Positions 9,043 through 18,247 of a stretch of 64,000 bases of DNA are shown piece by piece. Positions within the stretch are counted from its first letter, which is position 1. Every line of letters begins with the position of its first letter. The position numbers were made by a program, and so were the translations under genes. Source of the DNA: Clostridia bacterium (GTDB lineage Bacteria; Bacillota; Clostridia; Christensenellales; Borkfalkiaceae). A model generated the notes under the pieces. It was not told where the DNA came from. It worked only from the letters and a program-made list of their open reading frames with translations, and did not search any database. The stretch is from contig JAGASM010000023.1 in the NCBI GenBank assembly GCA_017621735.1, positions 34,358-98,357 on the forward strand, written 5' to 3'.

Positions 9043-9473
9043 TAGCCTTCACCGCCTTCTGTGATAATTTCTTTCTTTACAAACTTGCACTTAACGGGAA
9101 GTTTGTGGGACGCAAGACGCATTGCTTCGCGTGCGATATCTTCGGGAACGCCTGCCATTTCGAACATGACTCTGCCCGGCTTTACAACCGCAACCCAGTA
9201 TTCTACCGAACCCTTACCGGAACCCATTCTCGTTTCAGCGGGTTTTTTGGTGATGGGCTTGTGGGGGAAGATGTCAATCCAAACTTTACCGCCACGTTTG
9301 ATGAATCTCGTCATTGCAATACGTGCCGCTTCGATTTGGTTGGATTTGATCCAGCCGCATTCTTCCGCTACAAGACCGTATTCGCCGTAAGCAATCGTGT
9401 TGCCCTTTTGTGCGGAACCGGTCATTCTACCGCGGTGCTGTCTTCTTCTTTTTACTCTCTTGGGAATTAACAT
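9042..9473 (-). CDS. rplP: 50S ribosomal protein L16
   Basis: 143 residues from [18 protein letters not shown] set the start at 9471-9473, where the ATG shares one base with the rpsC stop (TAATG); the longer frame only overlaps rpsC. L16 helps accommodate aminoacyl-tRNA at the peptidyl transferase centre. The [19 protein letters not shown] segment is typical. Confidence 0.97.
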   Translation of the reverse strand: MLIPKRVKRRRQHRGRMTGSAQKGNTIAYGEYGLVAEECGWIKSNQIEAARIAMTRFIKRGGKVWIDIFPHKPITKKPAETRMGSGKGSVEYWVAVVKPGRVMFEMAGVPEDIAREAMRLASHKLPVKCKFVKKEIITEGGEG

Positions 9474-10135
9474 TACTGAACTCCTCCTTCCGCTTTCTTC
9501 GCGGTTTTCAGGACTTCGCCTTTGTAGATCCAGCACTTAACGCCGATCATGCCGAACGTCGTGTGCGCTTCAGCGAAGCCGTAATCGATGTCCGCGCGGA
9601 GCGTTTGAAGGGGAATCGAGCCTTCGTGATAATGTTCGCTTCCTGCAATTTCGCGTCCGTCAAGACGTCCGCTAACCTGCATTTTAACGCCCTTTACGCC
9701 TGCTCTCATCGTTCTGCCGATCGCCTGCTTCATAGCACGGCGGAAGGACATACGCTTTTCAAGTTGCGCCGCAACGCTTTCCGCAACGAGTTGCGCGTCC
9801 GCGTCGATCTTTCTGACTTCGGTTACGTTGATGATGACTTGCTTACCCTTCGTGAGTTTCGCAAGGTCTTTTTTGATGACTTCGATTTCCGAGCCCGCCT
9901 TACCGATAAGCACGCCGGGTCTGCCCGTGTGAATGGTAACGACGATTTTGCCTGCCGCTCTTTCAATCAAAATTTTGGAAATTGCAGCCGCATAGTACTT
10001 CTTCTTCAAGAAGGTACGGATTACGTGATCTTCTTTCAAATAAGCGGAAAATTCCTTCTTGTCAGCGTACCACTGGGTATCCCAACTTTTGATAATACCT
10101 ACTCTCAAACCGTGAGGATTAACTTTCTGTCCCAT
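9473..10135 (-). CDS. rpsC: 30S ribosomal protein S3
   Basis: 220 residues: an N-terminal KH type 2 domain ([20 protein letters not shown]) and the C-terminal S3 domain ([20 protein letters not shown]). S3 lines the mRNA entry tunnel and takes part in mRNA unwinding. It is coupled to both neighbours by one-base TAATG overlaps. Confidence 0.98.
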   Translation of the reverse strand: MGQKVNPHGLRVGIIKSWDTQWYADKKEFSAYLKEDHVIRTFLKKKYYAAAISKILIERAAGKIVVTIHTGRPGVLIGKAGSEIEVIKKDLAKLTKGKQVIINVTEVRKIDADAQLVAESVAAQLEKRMSFRRAMKQAIGRTMRAGVKGVKMQVSGRLDGREIAGSEHYHEGSIPLQTLRADIDYGFAEAHTTFGMIGVKCWIYKGEVLKTAKKAEGGVQ

Positions 10136-10536
10136 TATAATACTCCTTCCGCTTTCTTCACATCGAGGATGACCGTGATGTGGCTCGTTCTCTTCAAGAT
10201 TGCATGACCTCTGCCCTTGGAAACGGGTTGCATTCTCTTAAGCATTACCCCGCCGTTTGCATAGCATTCCGCTACGTAGAGATCCGCTCTGTCCATTCCC
10301 ATGTTGTGCTCTGCATTTGCAACCGCGCTCATGAGAACCTTCTTCGTGGGAGCAGCACCGCCGTTTACGATGTTTTCAAGGATCGCCTTTGCCTCCAAAA
10401 CGCTCTTGCCTCTGATGAGGTCAAGTACCGTTCTAACCTTATAAGGCGAAATTCTAATGTACTTAGCAACCGCGTGAGGACGCTTTTCTCTCATTTCCTC
10501 AACTCTTGCGGCTTTCTTTTTCATATTACCTGCCAT
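10135..10536 (-). CDS. rplV: 50S ribosomal protein L22
   Basis: 133 residues. The N-terminus has about 20 extra basic residues before the conserved [20 protein letters not shown]. The extended loop ([20 protein letters not shown]) reaches the narrowest part of the exit tunnel, where macrolide-resistance changes map. It overlaps the rpsC start by one base. Confidence 0.97.
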   Translation of the reverse strand: MAGNMKKKAARVEEMREKRPHAVAKYIRISPYKVRTVLDLIRGKSVLEAKAILENIVNGGAAPTKKVLMSAVANAEHNMGMDRADLYVAECYANGGVMLKRMQPVSKGRGHAILKRTSHITVILDVKKAEGVL

Positions 10537-10547
10537 TTCGATTCTCC

Positions 10548-10826
10548 TTATCTGCCGGGCGACGTCGTCTTCGCCGTGTGACCTTTGAACGTTCTGGTGG
10601 GAGCGAACTCACCGAGTTTGCAACCGACCATATCTTCGGTGATATAAACGGGAACGTGCTTTCTGCCGTCGTATACGGCAATCGTGTGACCTACCATTTG
10701 AGGGAAGATCGTCGATGCTCTCGACCACGTCTTCAATACTTTCTTTTCGTTGACCTTGTTCATTTCCTCGATTCTCGCAATGAGTTTCGCTTCCACGTAA
10801 GGTCCTTTCTTAATGCTTCTGGACAT
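10548..10826 (-). CDS. rpsS: 30S ribosomal protein S19
   Basis: 92 residues, [20 protein letters not shown], with the family signature [20 protein letters not shown]. It lies in the 30S head, forms a complex with S13 and contacts A-site tRNA. Spacing to rplB is 14 nt. Confidence 0.98.
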   Translation of the reverse strand: MSRSIKKGPYVEAKLIARIEEMNKVNEKKVLKTWSRASTIFPQMVGHTIAVYDGRKHVPVYITEDMVGCKLGEFAPTRTFKGHTAKTTSPGR

Positions 10827-10840
10827 GTCTTACTCCCTCC

Positions 10841-11671
10841 TTAATTGATTCTCTTCAAGATGAATCTGCTCGTAGGATTCTTCTTCTTTCTCGTCTTGTA
10901 ACCGAGCGCCGGCTTACCCCAAGGAGTTTCGGGACCTGCATGACCGACGGGCGACTTGCCTTCACCACCGCCGTGAGGGTGGTCGTTCGGGTTCATTACC
11001 GAGCCGCGGACGGTGGGCTTCACGCCGAGGTGGCGCGTTTTACCAGCCTTACCGATGCGGATGATTTCGTGTTCGACGTTACCGACTTGTCCGATCGTCG
11101 CCTTGCAAGCAACGGGGATCAAGCGCATTTCGCCGGAAGGCATTTTGATGGTCGCATAAGCGCCTTCTTTTGCCATGATTTGCGCGGAAATACCTGCGCT
11201 TCTAGCGATTTGACCGCCTTTACCGGGCTTCATTTCGATGTTGTGAACCATCGTACCAACGGGGATATCCGCGATTGCAAGCGCGTTGCCGACTTTGATG
11301 TCCGCACCCTTACCGCTCATAACCTTATCGCCGACGTTCAAACCGACGGGCGCGAGGATGTACGCCTTAACGCCGTCCGCATAAACGAGGAGCGCAATGT
11401 TCGCGCTGCGGTTGGGATCGTATTGAATGCTCTTAACCGTTGCGGGAATGCCGTCCTTGTTTCTCTTGAAGTCGATGATACGGTACTTTCTCTTGTTTCC
11501 GCCACCGATGTGTCTTACCGTGATTTTGCCGGCATTGTTTCTGCCGCCCGATTTGCGTTGATCTTCAAGAAGAGAACGTTCGGGCTTATCTCCCGTAAGA
11601 TCCGCCGCATAGTTGTGAACCGTCATAAAACGGCGCGCCGCGGAAGTGGGTTTATATCTCTTAACTGCCAT
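10841..11671 (-). CDS. rplB: 50S ribosomal protein L2
   Basis: 276 residues. It shows the conserved RNA-binding and C-terminal parts, including the [18 protein letters not shown] loop with the invariant histidine near the peptidyl transferase centre. L2 is needed for subunit joining and peptidyl transfer. The order rplW-rplB-rpsS is standard. Confidence 0.99.
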   Translation of the reverse strand: MAVKRYKPTSAARRFMTVHNYAADLTGDKPERSLLEDQRKSGGRNNAGKITVRHIGGGNKRKYRIIDFKRNKDGIPATVKSIQYDPNRSANIALLVYADGVKAYILAPVGLNVGDKVMSGKGADIKVGNALAIADIPVGTMVHNIEMKPGKGGQIARSAGISAQIMAKEGAYATIKMPSGEMRLIPVACKATIGQVGNVEHEIIRIGKAGKTRHLGVKPTVRGSVMNPNDHPHGGGEGKSPVGHAGPETPWGKPALGYKTRKKKNPTSRFILKRIN

Positions 11672-11690
11672 GTTTCTTTCCTCCGATTAA

Positions 11691-11981
11691 TTAGGACAAC
11701 GAACTGAAGAATTCGATGGGCTTGCTGTCTTCCGTCAAGGAGACGATCGCCTTTTTCGTCGTGGGGGTGTACCCTTCGTTTCTACCCATTCTCTTGAGTT
11801 TACCGCGACGGGTTGCCGTGTTGACAGCCGCAACCTTAACGCCGAACATTTGCTCTACCGCAATTTTGATTTGCGTCTTGTTCGCGTTTTTGGCAACGGT
11901 GAAGGTGTATCTCTTCGCTGCGATCCCGTCGTAACCTTTTTCGGTAAGGACGGGCTTTAAGATGATGTCTTCGGGTCTCAT
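11691..11981 (-). CDS. rplW: 50S ribosomal protein L23
   Basis: 96 residues, MRPEDIILKPVLTEKGYDGI, with the rRNA-binding hairpin VKVAAVNTATRRGKLKRMGR. L23 is the main docking point for trigger factor and SRP at the tunnel exit. Its ATG shares one base with the rplD stop. Confidence 0.98.
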   Translation of the reverse strand: MRPEDIILKPVLTEKGYDGIAAKRYTFTVAKNANKTQIKIAVEQMFGVKVAAVNTATRRGKLKRMGRNEGYTPTTKKAIVSLTEDSKPIEFFSSLS

Positions 11982-12604
11982 TATGCGTAAACCTCCTCGA
12001 GTTTTTTCACAGAGCCCTTCGTGAGAACGACGATCGCGTTCGCTACGATTTCATAGGTGTTGATTTCGGAAACGGAGATCGTAGAGAACTTTTCAAGGTT
12101 ACGAGCCGCCAAAATGACGTCTACGTTGTTTTCGTCCATTACGACGACCGTCTTCTTGTCAAGCTTGAGCGCCTTGCGGAACGCTTCCATTTCCTTCGTC
12201 TTGGGTGCGGAAACGCTGAGTTCGTCCACAACGAGAAGTTCCCCGTCCGCAACCTTCTTGGAAAGTGCGGAGCAAAGAGCACCGCGCTTTGCCGTTACGT
12301 TCATCTTCTTGGAGAAGTCGCGGGATTTGGGTGCGAATACGACGCCGCCCTTCGTCCATTGAGGAGCGCGGATGCTGCCCTGACGAGCGCGACCCGTTCC
12401 CTTTTGTCTCCAAGGCTTTGCACCGCCGCCGCGAACTTCCGTACGCGTAAGGGAAGATTTCGTTCCCTGACGTCCGTTCGCAAGGTAGGTAACTACTGCC
12501 TGATGAATCAACGGCTCGTTATATTCGGCTCCGAATACGACGTCGGATACGTCCATCGTTCCAACTTCTTCGCCTTTCATATTATATACTTTAACGTTTG
12601 CCAT
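11981..12604 (-). CDS. rplD: 50S ribosomal protein L4
   Basis: 207 residues with the long tunnel loop (GGGAKPWRQKGTGRARQGSI) that lies opposite L22. In Escherichia coli L4 also represses the S10 operon through the leader. The structured leader before rpsJ in this window makes a similar feedback loop possible, but that is inference. Confidence 0.98.
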   Translation of the reverse strand: MANVKVYNMKGEEVGTMDVSDVVFGAEYNEPLIHQAVVTYLANGRQGTKSSLTRTEVRGGGAKPWRQKGTGRARQGSIRAPQWTKGGVVFAPKSRDFSKKMNVTAKRGALCSALSKKVADGELLVVDELSVSAPKTKEMEAFRKALKLDKKTVVVMDENNVDVILAARNLEKFSTISVSEINTYEIVANAIVVLTKGSVKKLEEVYA

Positions 12605-12616
12605 GTTCTTCTCTCC

Positions 12617-13252
12617 TTATTTGCTCTTTACGCTGTTGCTAACCGTAACAACGCTTCCCTTGGGACCGGGAATCGCACCCTTGATGAGGAGCGCGTTGCG
12701 CGCAACGTCTACTCTCACAATTTCAAGGTTTTGGATGGTAACGTTTTCGACACCGTACTGACCTGCGAGGTGCTTGTGCTTAAAGACTCTCGAAGGATCG
12801 CTGATCGAACCCATAGAACCGGGTTCTCTGTGCACAGGGCCAACGCCGTGCGTTTCCTTCAAACGGTGTTGATTCCATCTCTTGATTACGCCCGTAAAGC
12901 CGTGCCCTTTCGTAACGCCTGCGACGTCTACGTGGTCGCCCGCAGCAAAGACGTCAGCCTTTACTTCGTCGCCAACTTTGTACGCGTCAACTGCGTCAAG
13001 GCGAACTTCTTTCAAGACTTTGCAAGGCTTTACGCCCGCTTTCTTGAACTGACCGAGTTCAGGCTTGTTAAGCGCCTTTTCGCTTACTTCGATGAAGCCG
13101 AGTTTGAGCGCGGTATAACCGTCGGACTCTTTCGTCTTAACCTGTACGACGGGGCAAGGACCCGCTTCTACTACCGTTACGGGGATAACCTTTCCGTCTT
13201 CCGCAAAGATCTGCGTCATGCCGACTTTGCGACCGATGATTGCTTTATTCAT
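12617..13252 (-). CDS. rplC: 50S ribosomal protein L3
   Basis: 211 residues, [20 protein letters not shown], with the central extension near the peptidyl transferase centre (GTGK-type region around [20 protein letters not shown]). L3 is one of the first 50S assembly proteins. It is separated from rpsJ by 62 nt. Confidence 0.98.
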   Translation of the reverse strand: MNKAIIGRKVGMTQIFAEDGKVIPVTVVEAGPCPVVQVKTKESDGYTALKLGFIEVSEKALNKPELGQFKKAGVKPCKVLKEVRLDAVDAYKVGDEVKADVFAAGDHVDVAGVTKGHGFTGVIKRWNQHRLKETHGVGPVHREPGSMGSISDPSRVFKHKHLAGQYGVENVTIQNLEIVRVDVARNALLIKGAIPGPKGSVVTVSNSVKSK

Positions 13253-13314
13253 GGATAAAGTTCACTCCTTAAAATTTTTTATTTTCTCAATACCTGAAAC
13301 CAAGTATTATCGAA

Positions 13315-13614
13315 TTACAACTTAACTTTGATATCTACGCCTGCGGGAAGGTGGATGGAATCCAACAACTTCGCGTTGGGGGAATAGATGTCGATGATTC
13401 TCTTGTACGTTCTGAGTTCGAACTGTTCGCGGGAATCCTTATACTTGTGGGGGCTGCGGAGAATGGTTACGATTTCCTTTTCCGTAGGAAGGGGAATGGG
13501 ACCGCTGATCTTCGCTCCGCCCTTTTGCATCGTCTCTACGATACGGCTTGCCGCTTGATCGACGAGCGCGTGGTCGTAAGCCGCTAACTTAATTCTGATT
13601 TTTTGACTTGCCAT
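13315..13614 (-). CDS. rpsJ: 30S ribosomal protein S10
   Basis: 99 residues, [20 protein letters not shown], with the loop signature [20 protein letters not shown] that inserts into the 30S head. S10 (NusE) also joins NusB in antitermination of rRNA transcription. It is the first gene of the 13-kb ribosomal cluster. AAAAAGGAG lies upstream of the ATG, and a structured leader of about 240 nt precedes it. Confidence 0.99.
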   Translation of the reverse strand: MASQKIRIKLAAYDHALVDQAASRIVETMQKGGAKISGPIPLPTEKEIVTILRSPHKYKDSREQFELRTYKRIIDIYSPNAKLLDSIHLPAGVDIKVKL

Positions 13615-13852
13615 TGTGTTACTCCTTTTTTATACTAACTGTTTTTTACTTGCGTCAACGTATCCGTGCGTATCGAGGGTTTTGCAATCAAAAAAACACT
13701 CGTTTTTTGTGGTGTTTTCTCGCAAAAGCCTCGGTTAGTCGCAGGAGTCTTGCCCCTACATTTGTCAACGGAAATTATCTGCCGAGGGGCTTTCTAACCT
13801 CGATTTTTCAGTAACTTCCCGTATCAACCCAATACGCCGTTTTTGACACAGC
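13615..13852 (-). promoter_or_regulatory. Structured 5' leader of the S10 ribosomal operon
   Basis: About 240 nt lie between the promoter and rpsJ. In the transcript, GGTTAG pairs with a distant CTAACC, and the enclosed GCCCCT pairs with AGGGGC. CCTCGG can also pair with CCGAGG, which overlaps the first pairing, so two folds compete. Further on, AAAACAC and GTGTTTT (13686-13712 region) can form a hairpin followed by a T-run, like a weak intrinsic terminator. The arrangement looks like attenuation of ribosomal protein synthesis. The ligand is unknown; L4 is a guess based on other bacteria. Confidence 0.55.
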
Positions 13853-13858
13853 CTTAAT

Positions 13859-13887
13859 ATAATACATAAAAGTCAAATAAAAGTCAA
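13859..13887 (-). promoter_or_regulatory. Promoter of the S10 operon
   Basis: TTGACT (13882-13887) and TATTAT (13859-13864) are separated by exactly 17 bp. An A/T-rich stretch with T-tracts lies upstream, as expected of a strong ribosomal promoter with an UP-like element. Predicted transcription start is near 13852. Confidence 0.75.
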
Positions 13888-14249
13888 CTGTTTAAACGAC
13901 TTTTTTTGAAAAATTTTTCTATTATTTTTCGCCCCCGATATCTTGCGTTTCCTCCCCCTTTTTTACCACAAAATACGCCTATATATATAAATATGGAATA
14001 GGGAAATATTTCAAACCTTCCGTGATTTTTGCCATTTTATCCCCTTTTTATAACAAATAGAAGACGACCGTCTTGGTTTTTTATATCCGTCATCCGCCTC
14101 CCGTTGCCGGAAACAACGCACTCCTTGTCGCGCAACAAAACCCGTCCGCCGTTTTTACCACACGACAAAACCTTATCCTCCCCCTTTTTCCGTTGCCGCA
14201 GACGTCCCCTTTTTCGTTCTTGTACTTTTGCCGTTGGATTTTTTATAAC
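13888..14249. other. Gene-free A/T-rich spacer upstream of the S10 promoter
   Basis: About 360 bp with A/T-rich tracts (TATATATAAATATGG near 13980) and a low-complexity pyrimidine-rich part. The short open frames here have no recognisable protein features and lack ribosome binding sites. I see no RNA gene. Confidence 0.5.
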
Positions 14250-14282
14250 AAAAAAGGAGTCGTGCCGATGGCACGACTCCTT
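14250..14282 (-). terminator. Intrinsic terminator after the small membrane protein gene
   Basis: A perfect 13-bp stem (AAGGAGTCGTGCC, loop GAT, GGCACGACTCCTT). On the minus strand it is followed by TTTTTTGTTATAAAAAA. It lies 11 bp beyond the stop of the 14294-14695 gene and isolates it from the S10 promoter. Confidence 0.85.
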
Positions 14283-14293
14283 CAAGTAAACTC

Positions 14294-14695
14294 TTATTCT
14301 GCGATTTCGGGCGTTTCTTCCTCTTTGGGTTCTTCTTTAGCAGGTTCTTTCTTTTCTTCCGTCTTCTTCATGAAACGGATTCCGCACAAGTCGAGAATGC
14401 AAAATACCGTAAACGAAACGATTTTCAAAACGGTAACGGTGTAGGATATCTTATTCATCGCAAGATACGCGTTATTGACTTCCGCCAAATTTAAGATAGC
14501 GGAAACGAGCGATTGCAGCGCGGAAATTACCGCAAAAATTACAGTGATTACAAACGCCGTCTTTGCCGAGTAGCGCACACTCTCGTCTTCCGTGTTTTTA
14601 TAGAAATATCCGCCTGCAAGAATAAAGGCGATAATATTTAAGTACCCCGTAACCCAAACGATTACTTTTTGCCACGTGCTTGAAAGGTTTTTCAT
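14294..14695 (-). CDS. Small multi-pass membrane protein of unknown function
   Basis: 133 residues. Three or four hydrophobic helices are visible (VIVWVTGYLNIIAFILAGGY, TAFVITVIFAVISALQSLVS, VLKIVSFTVFCILDLCGI). A charged Lys/Glu/Pro tail follows (KKTEEKKEPAKEEPKEEETP). The layout resembles small DUF4870/TM2-like membrane proteins, but I do not recognise the family. It is transcribed alone, with its own promoter and terminator. A GGAGG site precedes the ATG. Confidence 0.75.
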   Translation of the reverse strand: MKNLSSTWQKVIVWVTGYLNIIAFILAGGYFYKNTEDESVRYSAKTAFVITVIFAVISALQSLVSAILNLAEVNNAYLAMNKISYTVTVLKIVSFTVFCILDLCGIRFMKKTEEKKEPAKEEPKEEETPEIAE

Positions 14696-14721
14696 GATAA
14701 ATCCTCCTTTATTTTGACACT

Positions 14722-14750
14722 ATATTATCATATTCGACACGCCTTGTCAA
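14722..14750 (-). promoter_or_regulatory. Promoter of the small membrane protein gene
   Basis: TTGACA (14745-14750), 17-bp spacer, TAATAT (14722-14727); a GGAGG ribosome binding site follows about 15 nt later. Confidence 0.75.
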
Positions 14751-14776
14751 TGGCAACCGAAAAAATTTTTTGTATG

Positions 14777-14804
14777 AAAAAAGGCGGGACGTCCCGCCTT
14801 TTTT
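14777..14804 (-). terminator. Intrinsic terminator after the GGGtGRT gene
   Basis: A 28-bp perfect palindrome (AAAAAAGGCGGGAC and its complement) directly after the stop codon of the 14806-15807 gene. The T-run is part of the right arm, so it can act in both directions. Confidence 0.88.
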
Positions 14805-14805
14805 A

Positions 14806-15807
14806 TTATTTGCTCATACCGACTTGAACTGCAACCGCAACTGCAACCGTTGCGCCGACCATCGGGTTGTTGCCCATACCGATAAGCCCCATCATTTCGA
14901 CGTGCGCGGGAACGGAGGACGAACCTGCGAACTGCGCGTCCGAGTGCATACGTCCCATCGTATCCGTCATGCCGTAAGAAGAAGGACCTGCCGCTATGTT
15001 ATCGGGGTGGAGGGTTCTTCCCGTGCCGCCGCCCGATGCAACGGAGAAGTACTTCACGCCGTTTTCGTTACACCACTTTTTGTAGGTGCCCGCAACGGGG
15101 TGTTGGAATCTCGTCGGGTTGGTGGAGTTCCCCGTGATGGAAACGCCGACCTTTTCAAGTTTCATGATTGCAACGCCTTCGGGAACGTTGTCCGCGCCGT
15201 AGCACTTGACCTTTGCGCGAGGGCCGTCGGAATACGCAATCTCGTTGGTAACGGTAACCGTTTCGCTATACGGATCGAACACCGTTTCGCAGTAGGTGAA
15301 TCCGTTGATACGGGAAATGATCATCGCCGCATCCTTTCCAAGACCGTTCAAAATAACGCGAAGGGGATTCTTACGAACCTTATTTGCGTTCATCGCGATG
15401 GAAATTGCGCCTTCTGCCGCCGCGAACGATTCGTGCCCTGCAAGGAAGCAGAAACAGTCGGTCGATTCGGAAAGAAGCATTTCACCGAGGTTTCCGTGTC
15501 CAAGACCTACCTTTCTGTTTTCCGCAACCGATCCGGGGATACAGAACGCCTGCAAGCCGATACCGATTGCAGCCGCCGCGTCAGCCGCTTTTACGCAACC
15601 CTTTTTAATTGCGATCGCCGCGCCTACGGTGTATGCCCAAACTGCGTTTTCAAAGCAAATAGGTTGCGTTCCGCGAACGATCTTATCGCAGTCTACGCCC
15701 TTTGCAAGGGTAATTTCTTTGCATTCTTCAATGGAGGAAATCCCGTATTCTTTGAGAACGCCGTTGATTTTATCAATTCTTCTTTCATAACTTTCGAACA
15801 AAGCCAT
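14806..15807 (-). CDS. GGGtGRT family protein
   Basis: 333 residues carrying the motif that names the family, SGGGTGRTLHPDN, at about residues 268-280. Other conserved parts are GLGHGNLGEMLLSESTDCFC and GNSTNPTRFQHPVAGTYKKW. The family is widespread in anaerobes, but I know of no established activity. The C-terminus is glycine/valine-rich (GMGNNPMVGATVAVAVAVQV). It follows a NifU-like Fe-S scaffold gene by 12 nt in one operon, and that pairing is recurrent in anaerobes. A role linked to Fe-S chemistry is inference. Confidence 0.9.
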   Translation of the reverse strand: MALFESYERRIDKINGVLKEYGISSIEECKEITLAKGVDCDKIVRGTQPICFENAVWAYTVGAAIAIKKGCVKAADAAAAIGIGLQAFCIPGSVAENRKVGLGHGNLGEMLLSESTDCFCFLAGHESFAAAEGAISIAMNANKVRKNPLRVILNGLGKDAAMIISRINGFTYCETVFDPYSETVTVTNEIAYSDGPRAKVKCYGADNVPEGVAIMKLEKVGVSITGNSTNPTRFQHPVAGTYKKWCNENGVKYFSVASGGGTGRTLHPDNIAAGPSSYGMTDTMGRMHSDAQFAGSSSVPAHVEMMGLIGMGNNPMVGATVAVAVAVQVGMSK

Positions 15808-15819
15808 ACCGCTACCTCC

Positions 15820-16521
15820 TTATTCCTTACGAGGGTCGATATATTTTACCGCACCCTGTTCTTCGCTAAATCTGCCGTAGTGCCCCATCGCCTTTTTCCA
15901 AGCCTCGTTGGGTTCGATTCCCTTCTTGATGAAATCGGTCATCTTGCCGAGGGAAACGAATTCGTATCCGATGACTTGATTGTCCTTATCGAGCGCAATG
16001 CGGGTAACGTAGCCTTCCGCCATTTCAAGATAGCGCACGCCCTTAACCGCCGTGCCGTACATGGTACCGACTTGCGAACGAAGTCCTTTGCCCAAGTCTT
16101 CCAAGCCCGCGCCAATGGTAAGTCCGTCGTCGGAGAACGCAGACTGCGTACGTCCGTATACGATTTGAAGGAACAACTCTCTCATTGCCGTATTGATTGC
16201 GTCGCAAACAAGGTCGGTATTGAGCGCTTCCAAAATGGTCTTGTGGGGAAGAATTTCCGCCGCCATTGCCGCCGAGTGCGTCATGCCCGAGCATCCGATC
16301 GTTTCGACGAGCGCTTCTTGAATCACACCGCCCTTGACGTTGAGCGTCAACTTACACGCACCCTGTTGAGGCGCGCACCAACCGATACCGTGCGTAAACC
16401 CACTGATATCCGTAATTTGCTTTGCGCAAACCCATTTTCCTTCTTCGGGAATGGGAGCAGGATCGTGCTTGGGTCCCTTTGCAACGCAAATCATTTCTTC
16501 TACTTCACGTGAATATTGCAT
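15820..16521 (-). CDS. NifU/IscU-like iron-sulfur scaffold protein, GGGtGRT-associated
   Basis: 233 residues. The N-terminal two thirds resemble the IscU/NifU N-domain, with cysteines in GIGWCAPQQGACKL, ETIGCSGMTHSAAMAAEILP and NTDLVCDAINTAMRE, the pattern of an Fe-S assembly scaffold. The C-terminal part (FVSLGKMTDFIKKGIEPNEA) is specific to this subgroup. It is the first gene of a two-gene operon with the GGGtGRT protein. The real cluster type and client are unknown. Confidence 0.85.
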   Translation of the reverse strand: MQYSREVEEMICVAKGPKHDPAPIPEEGKWVCAKQITDISGFTHGIGWCAPQQGACKLTLNVKGGVIQEALVETIGCSGMTHSAAMAAEILPHKTILEALNTDLVCDAINTAMRELFLQIVYGRTQSAFSDDGLTIGAGLEDLGKGLRSQVGTMYGTAVKGVRYLEMAEGYVTRIALDKDNQVIGYEFVSLGKMTDFIKKGIEPNEAWKKAMGHYGRFSEEQGAVKYIDPRKE

Positions 16522-16574
16522 TATCTATCCTCCATTTATTCTTTTTCCGTTTGTGTGGAAAATCCACGTCTTTT

Positions 16575-16603
16575 ATTTTACCATATTTTTCCCGAATTGA
16601 CAA
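16575..16603 (-). promoter_or_regulatory. Promoter of the NifU-like/GGGtGRT operon
   Basis: TTGTCA (16598-16603), 17-bp spacer, TAAAAT (16575-16580). A small hairpin (GTGGA-TTT-TCCAC) lies in the short leader, followed by a GGAGG site. Confidence 0.7.
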
Positions 16604-16630
16604 GAATGTAACCGAAAGTTTTTGAAAAAA

Positions 16631-16921
16631 TTAAAATTCCAAATGCGCAAAATGATCGCGCGAGGAAAAACGGTAAAAAATTGCCTTTCTGCCGATGACT
16701 GCAACGACTTCCGCCTCTAAAAGGTCGGCGACGTTTTGCGCAATCGTGTCCGCGTCCGCCTCCGCCGTTTCCAAAACGGTTACCTTGATGAGTTCCCGCG
16801 CTTCAAGCGCTTCCGAAAGCGTTTTGATTAAATTTTCGGAAATCCCGCCCTTGCCGATTTGCGTAACCGGCTGTAAATTTGCCGCGATCGATTTTAAGCG
16901 GCTCCTTTGTTTGCTTGTCAT
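16631..16921 (-). CDS. yhbY: YhbY/CRS1 family RNA-binding protein
   Basis: 96 residues, a single CRM domain: MTSKQRSRLKSIAANLQPVT, the GxxG-type loop IGKGGISENLIKTLSEAL and ELIKVTVLETAEADADTIAQ. YhbY binds pre-50S particles and is thought to help ribosome assembly. It follows obgE by 10 nt, so two 50S assembly factors are cotranscribed, a conserved Firmicutes arrangement. Confidence 0.93.
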   Translation of the reverse strand: MTSKQRSRLKSIAANLQPVTQIGKGGISENLIKTLSEALEARELIKVTVLETAEADADTIAQNVADLLEAEVVAVIGRKAIFYRFSSRDHFAHLEF

Positions 16922-16931
16922 AATTTACTCC

Positions 16932-18212
16932 TTACAGTACGAAATCAAATTCTACGTCGCCGACAACGACGGTATCCCCTTCGTTACACCCCATCGAACG
17001 GAGCGCCTTGATTACCCCTCTTTGACGCAAAACGCGTTGGAAGTAGTTCATCGAATCGGGATTGTTCAATACGACGTTTCGGCAAAGCATGTCTACAAGT
17101 CCGCCGACAAGAATATATTCTCCCTCGTCCCCGCGCAAAATTTCATATTGCGTGTTGTCCTCCGCCGCAAACTCAAAGTCCTCGTCGGGAAGAATCGGTT
17201 CGATCGGAGGAAGGGTATCAAGCACCTCTACAATCGCACGGAGCATCTCTTCCGTTCCCTCTCCGTTTACCGCGGTAATAGGGAAAATTTGATACTTTTT
17301 ACCGAACTTCTTTTTGAATTTTTTCAAATTTTCTTCCGCACCGTAAATATCGCACTTATTGCACGCGATAATTTGCGGAAGCGAAGCGAGTTTTTCGGAA
17401 TACTCTTTGAGTTCTTCGTTGATTTTTTGAAAATCTTCTACGGGATCCCGTCCTTCTACCCCCGAAACGTCCACGACGTGGACGAGCATACGCGTCCGCT
17501 CGATATGCCGCAAAAAGTCATGTCCAAGCCCCGCGCCCTGCGCCGCCCCCTCGATGAGGCCGGGAATATCCGCCGCAATAAACGAGCGCTCGTAATAGCG
17601 CGCGACGCCGAGGTTGGGAGAAAGGGTGGTGAAGTGGTAATTTGCAATTTTCGGGCGCGCCGCGGAAATTTTTGAAAGCAGCGTGCTCTTTCCGACGTTG
17701 GGGAATCCCACAAGCCCTACGTCCGCGATAACCTTCATTTCCAAAAGAACGGTATGCGCCTTTGTTTTCGTTCCTTTTTGCGCGAAGTTGGGGGCATGTC
17801 TGCGCGCAGTGGTAAAACGGACGTTTCCTTTTCCGCCCCTGCCCCCTTGCAAAACGCAAATCTTTTCACCGTCTTCAAAGACGTCGCAAATGACCTTTCC
17901 GCTCTCGTAATCGCGCACGACCGTTCCGCAAGGAACTTTAATGACGACGTCCTTCCCGCGTTTTCCAAAACATTGATTCGAACCGCCGCGTTCCCCGTTT
18001 TCCGCCTCGTATTTGGTGGTAAAGCGGAAGGGAAGCAAATCGTTCATGTCTTTATCGCCGAGGAAATAGACGTTTCCGCCGTCGCCGCCGTCGCCGCCGT
18101 CCGGTCCGCATGCGGGCTTTCCTTTATACGCTTTGAAGGAATTCATTCCGTCGCCGCCGTCCCCCGCCTTGATTGTAATTCTCACTTTGTCGGTAAATAC
18201 TTTCGTGTCCAT
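16932..18212 (-). CDS. obgE: Obg/CgtA GTPase, 50S assembly factor
   Basis: 426 residues with three domains: the glycine-rich Obg fold (about 1-160, AGDGGDGMNSFKAYKGKPAC), the GTPase domain with G1 GFPNVGKST (169-177) and NKCD, and a C-terminal OCT domain (about 345-426) found in Gram-positive Obg. It binds the 50S subunit and links ribosome assembly to ppGpp and growth. The start ATG at 18210-18212 has no ribosome binding site and lies only 6 nt after a consensus -10 box, so the mRNA is probably leaderless. Confidence 0.97.
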   Translation of the reverse strand: MDTKVFTDKVRITIKAGDGGDGMNSFKAYKGKPACGPDGGDGGDGGNVYFLGDKDMNDLLPFRFTTKYEAENGERGGSNQCFGKRGKDVVIKVPCGTVVRDYESGKVICDVFEDGEKICVLQGGRGGKGNVRFTTARRHAPNFAQKGTKTKAHTVLLEMKVIADVGLVGFPNVGKSTLLSKISAARPKIANYHFTTLSPNLGVARYYERSFIAADIPGLIEGAAQGAGLGHDFLRHIERTRMLVHVVDVSGVEGRDPVEDFQKINEELKEYSEKLASLPQIIACNKCDIYGAEENLKKFKKKFGKKYQIFPITAVNGEGTEEMLRAIVEVLDTLPPIEPILPDEDFEFAAEDNTQYEILRGDEGEYILVGGLVDMLCRNVVLNNPDSMNYFQRVLRQRGVIKALRSMGCNEGDTVVVGDVEFDFVL

Positions 18213-18218
18213 GGTTTA

Positions 18219-18247
18219 AGTATATCAAATGGAAGAAAAAAACGCAA
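18219..18247 (-). promoter_or_regulatory. obgE promoter giving a leaderless transcript
   Basis: TTGCGT (18242-18247), 17-bp spacer, TATACT (18219-18224). Only TAAACC separates the -10 box from the obgE ATG, so transcription should start at or next to the A of ATG. Confidence 0.65.

Noticed and set aside
14770..16512. A 580-codon open frame on the plus strand
   Set aside because: It lies opposite the GGGtGRT and NifU-like genes, has no ribosome binding site or recognisable domain, and its composition is the mirror of the real genes.
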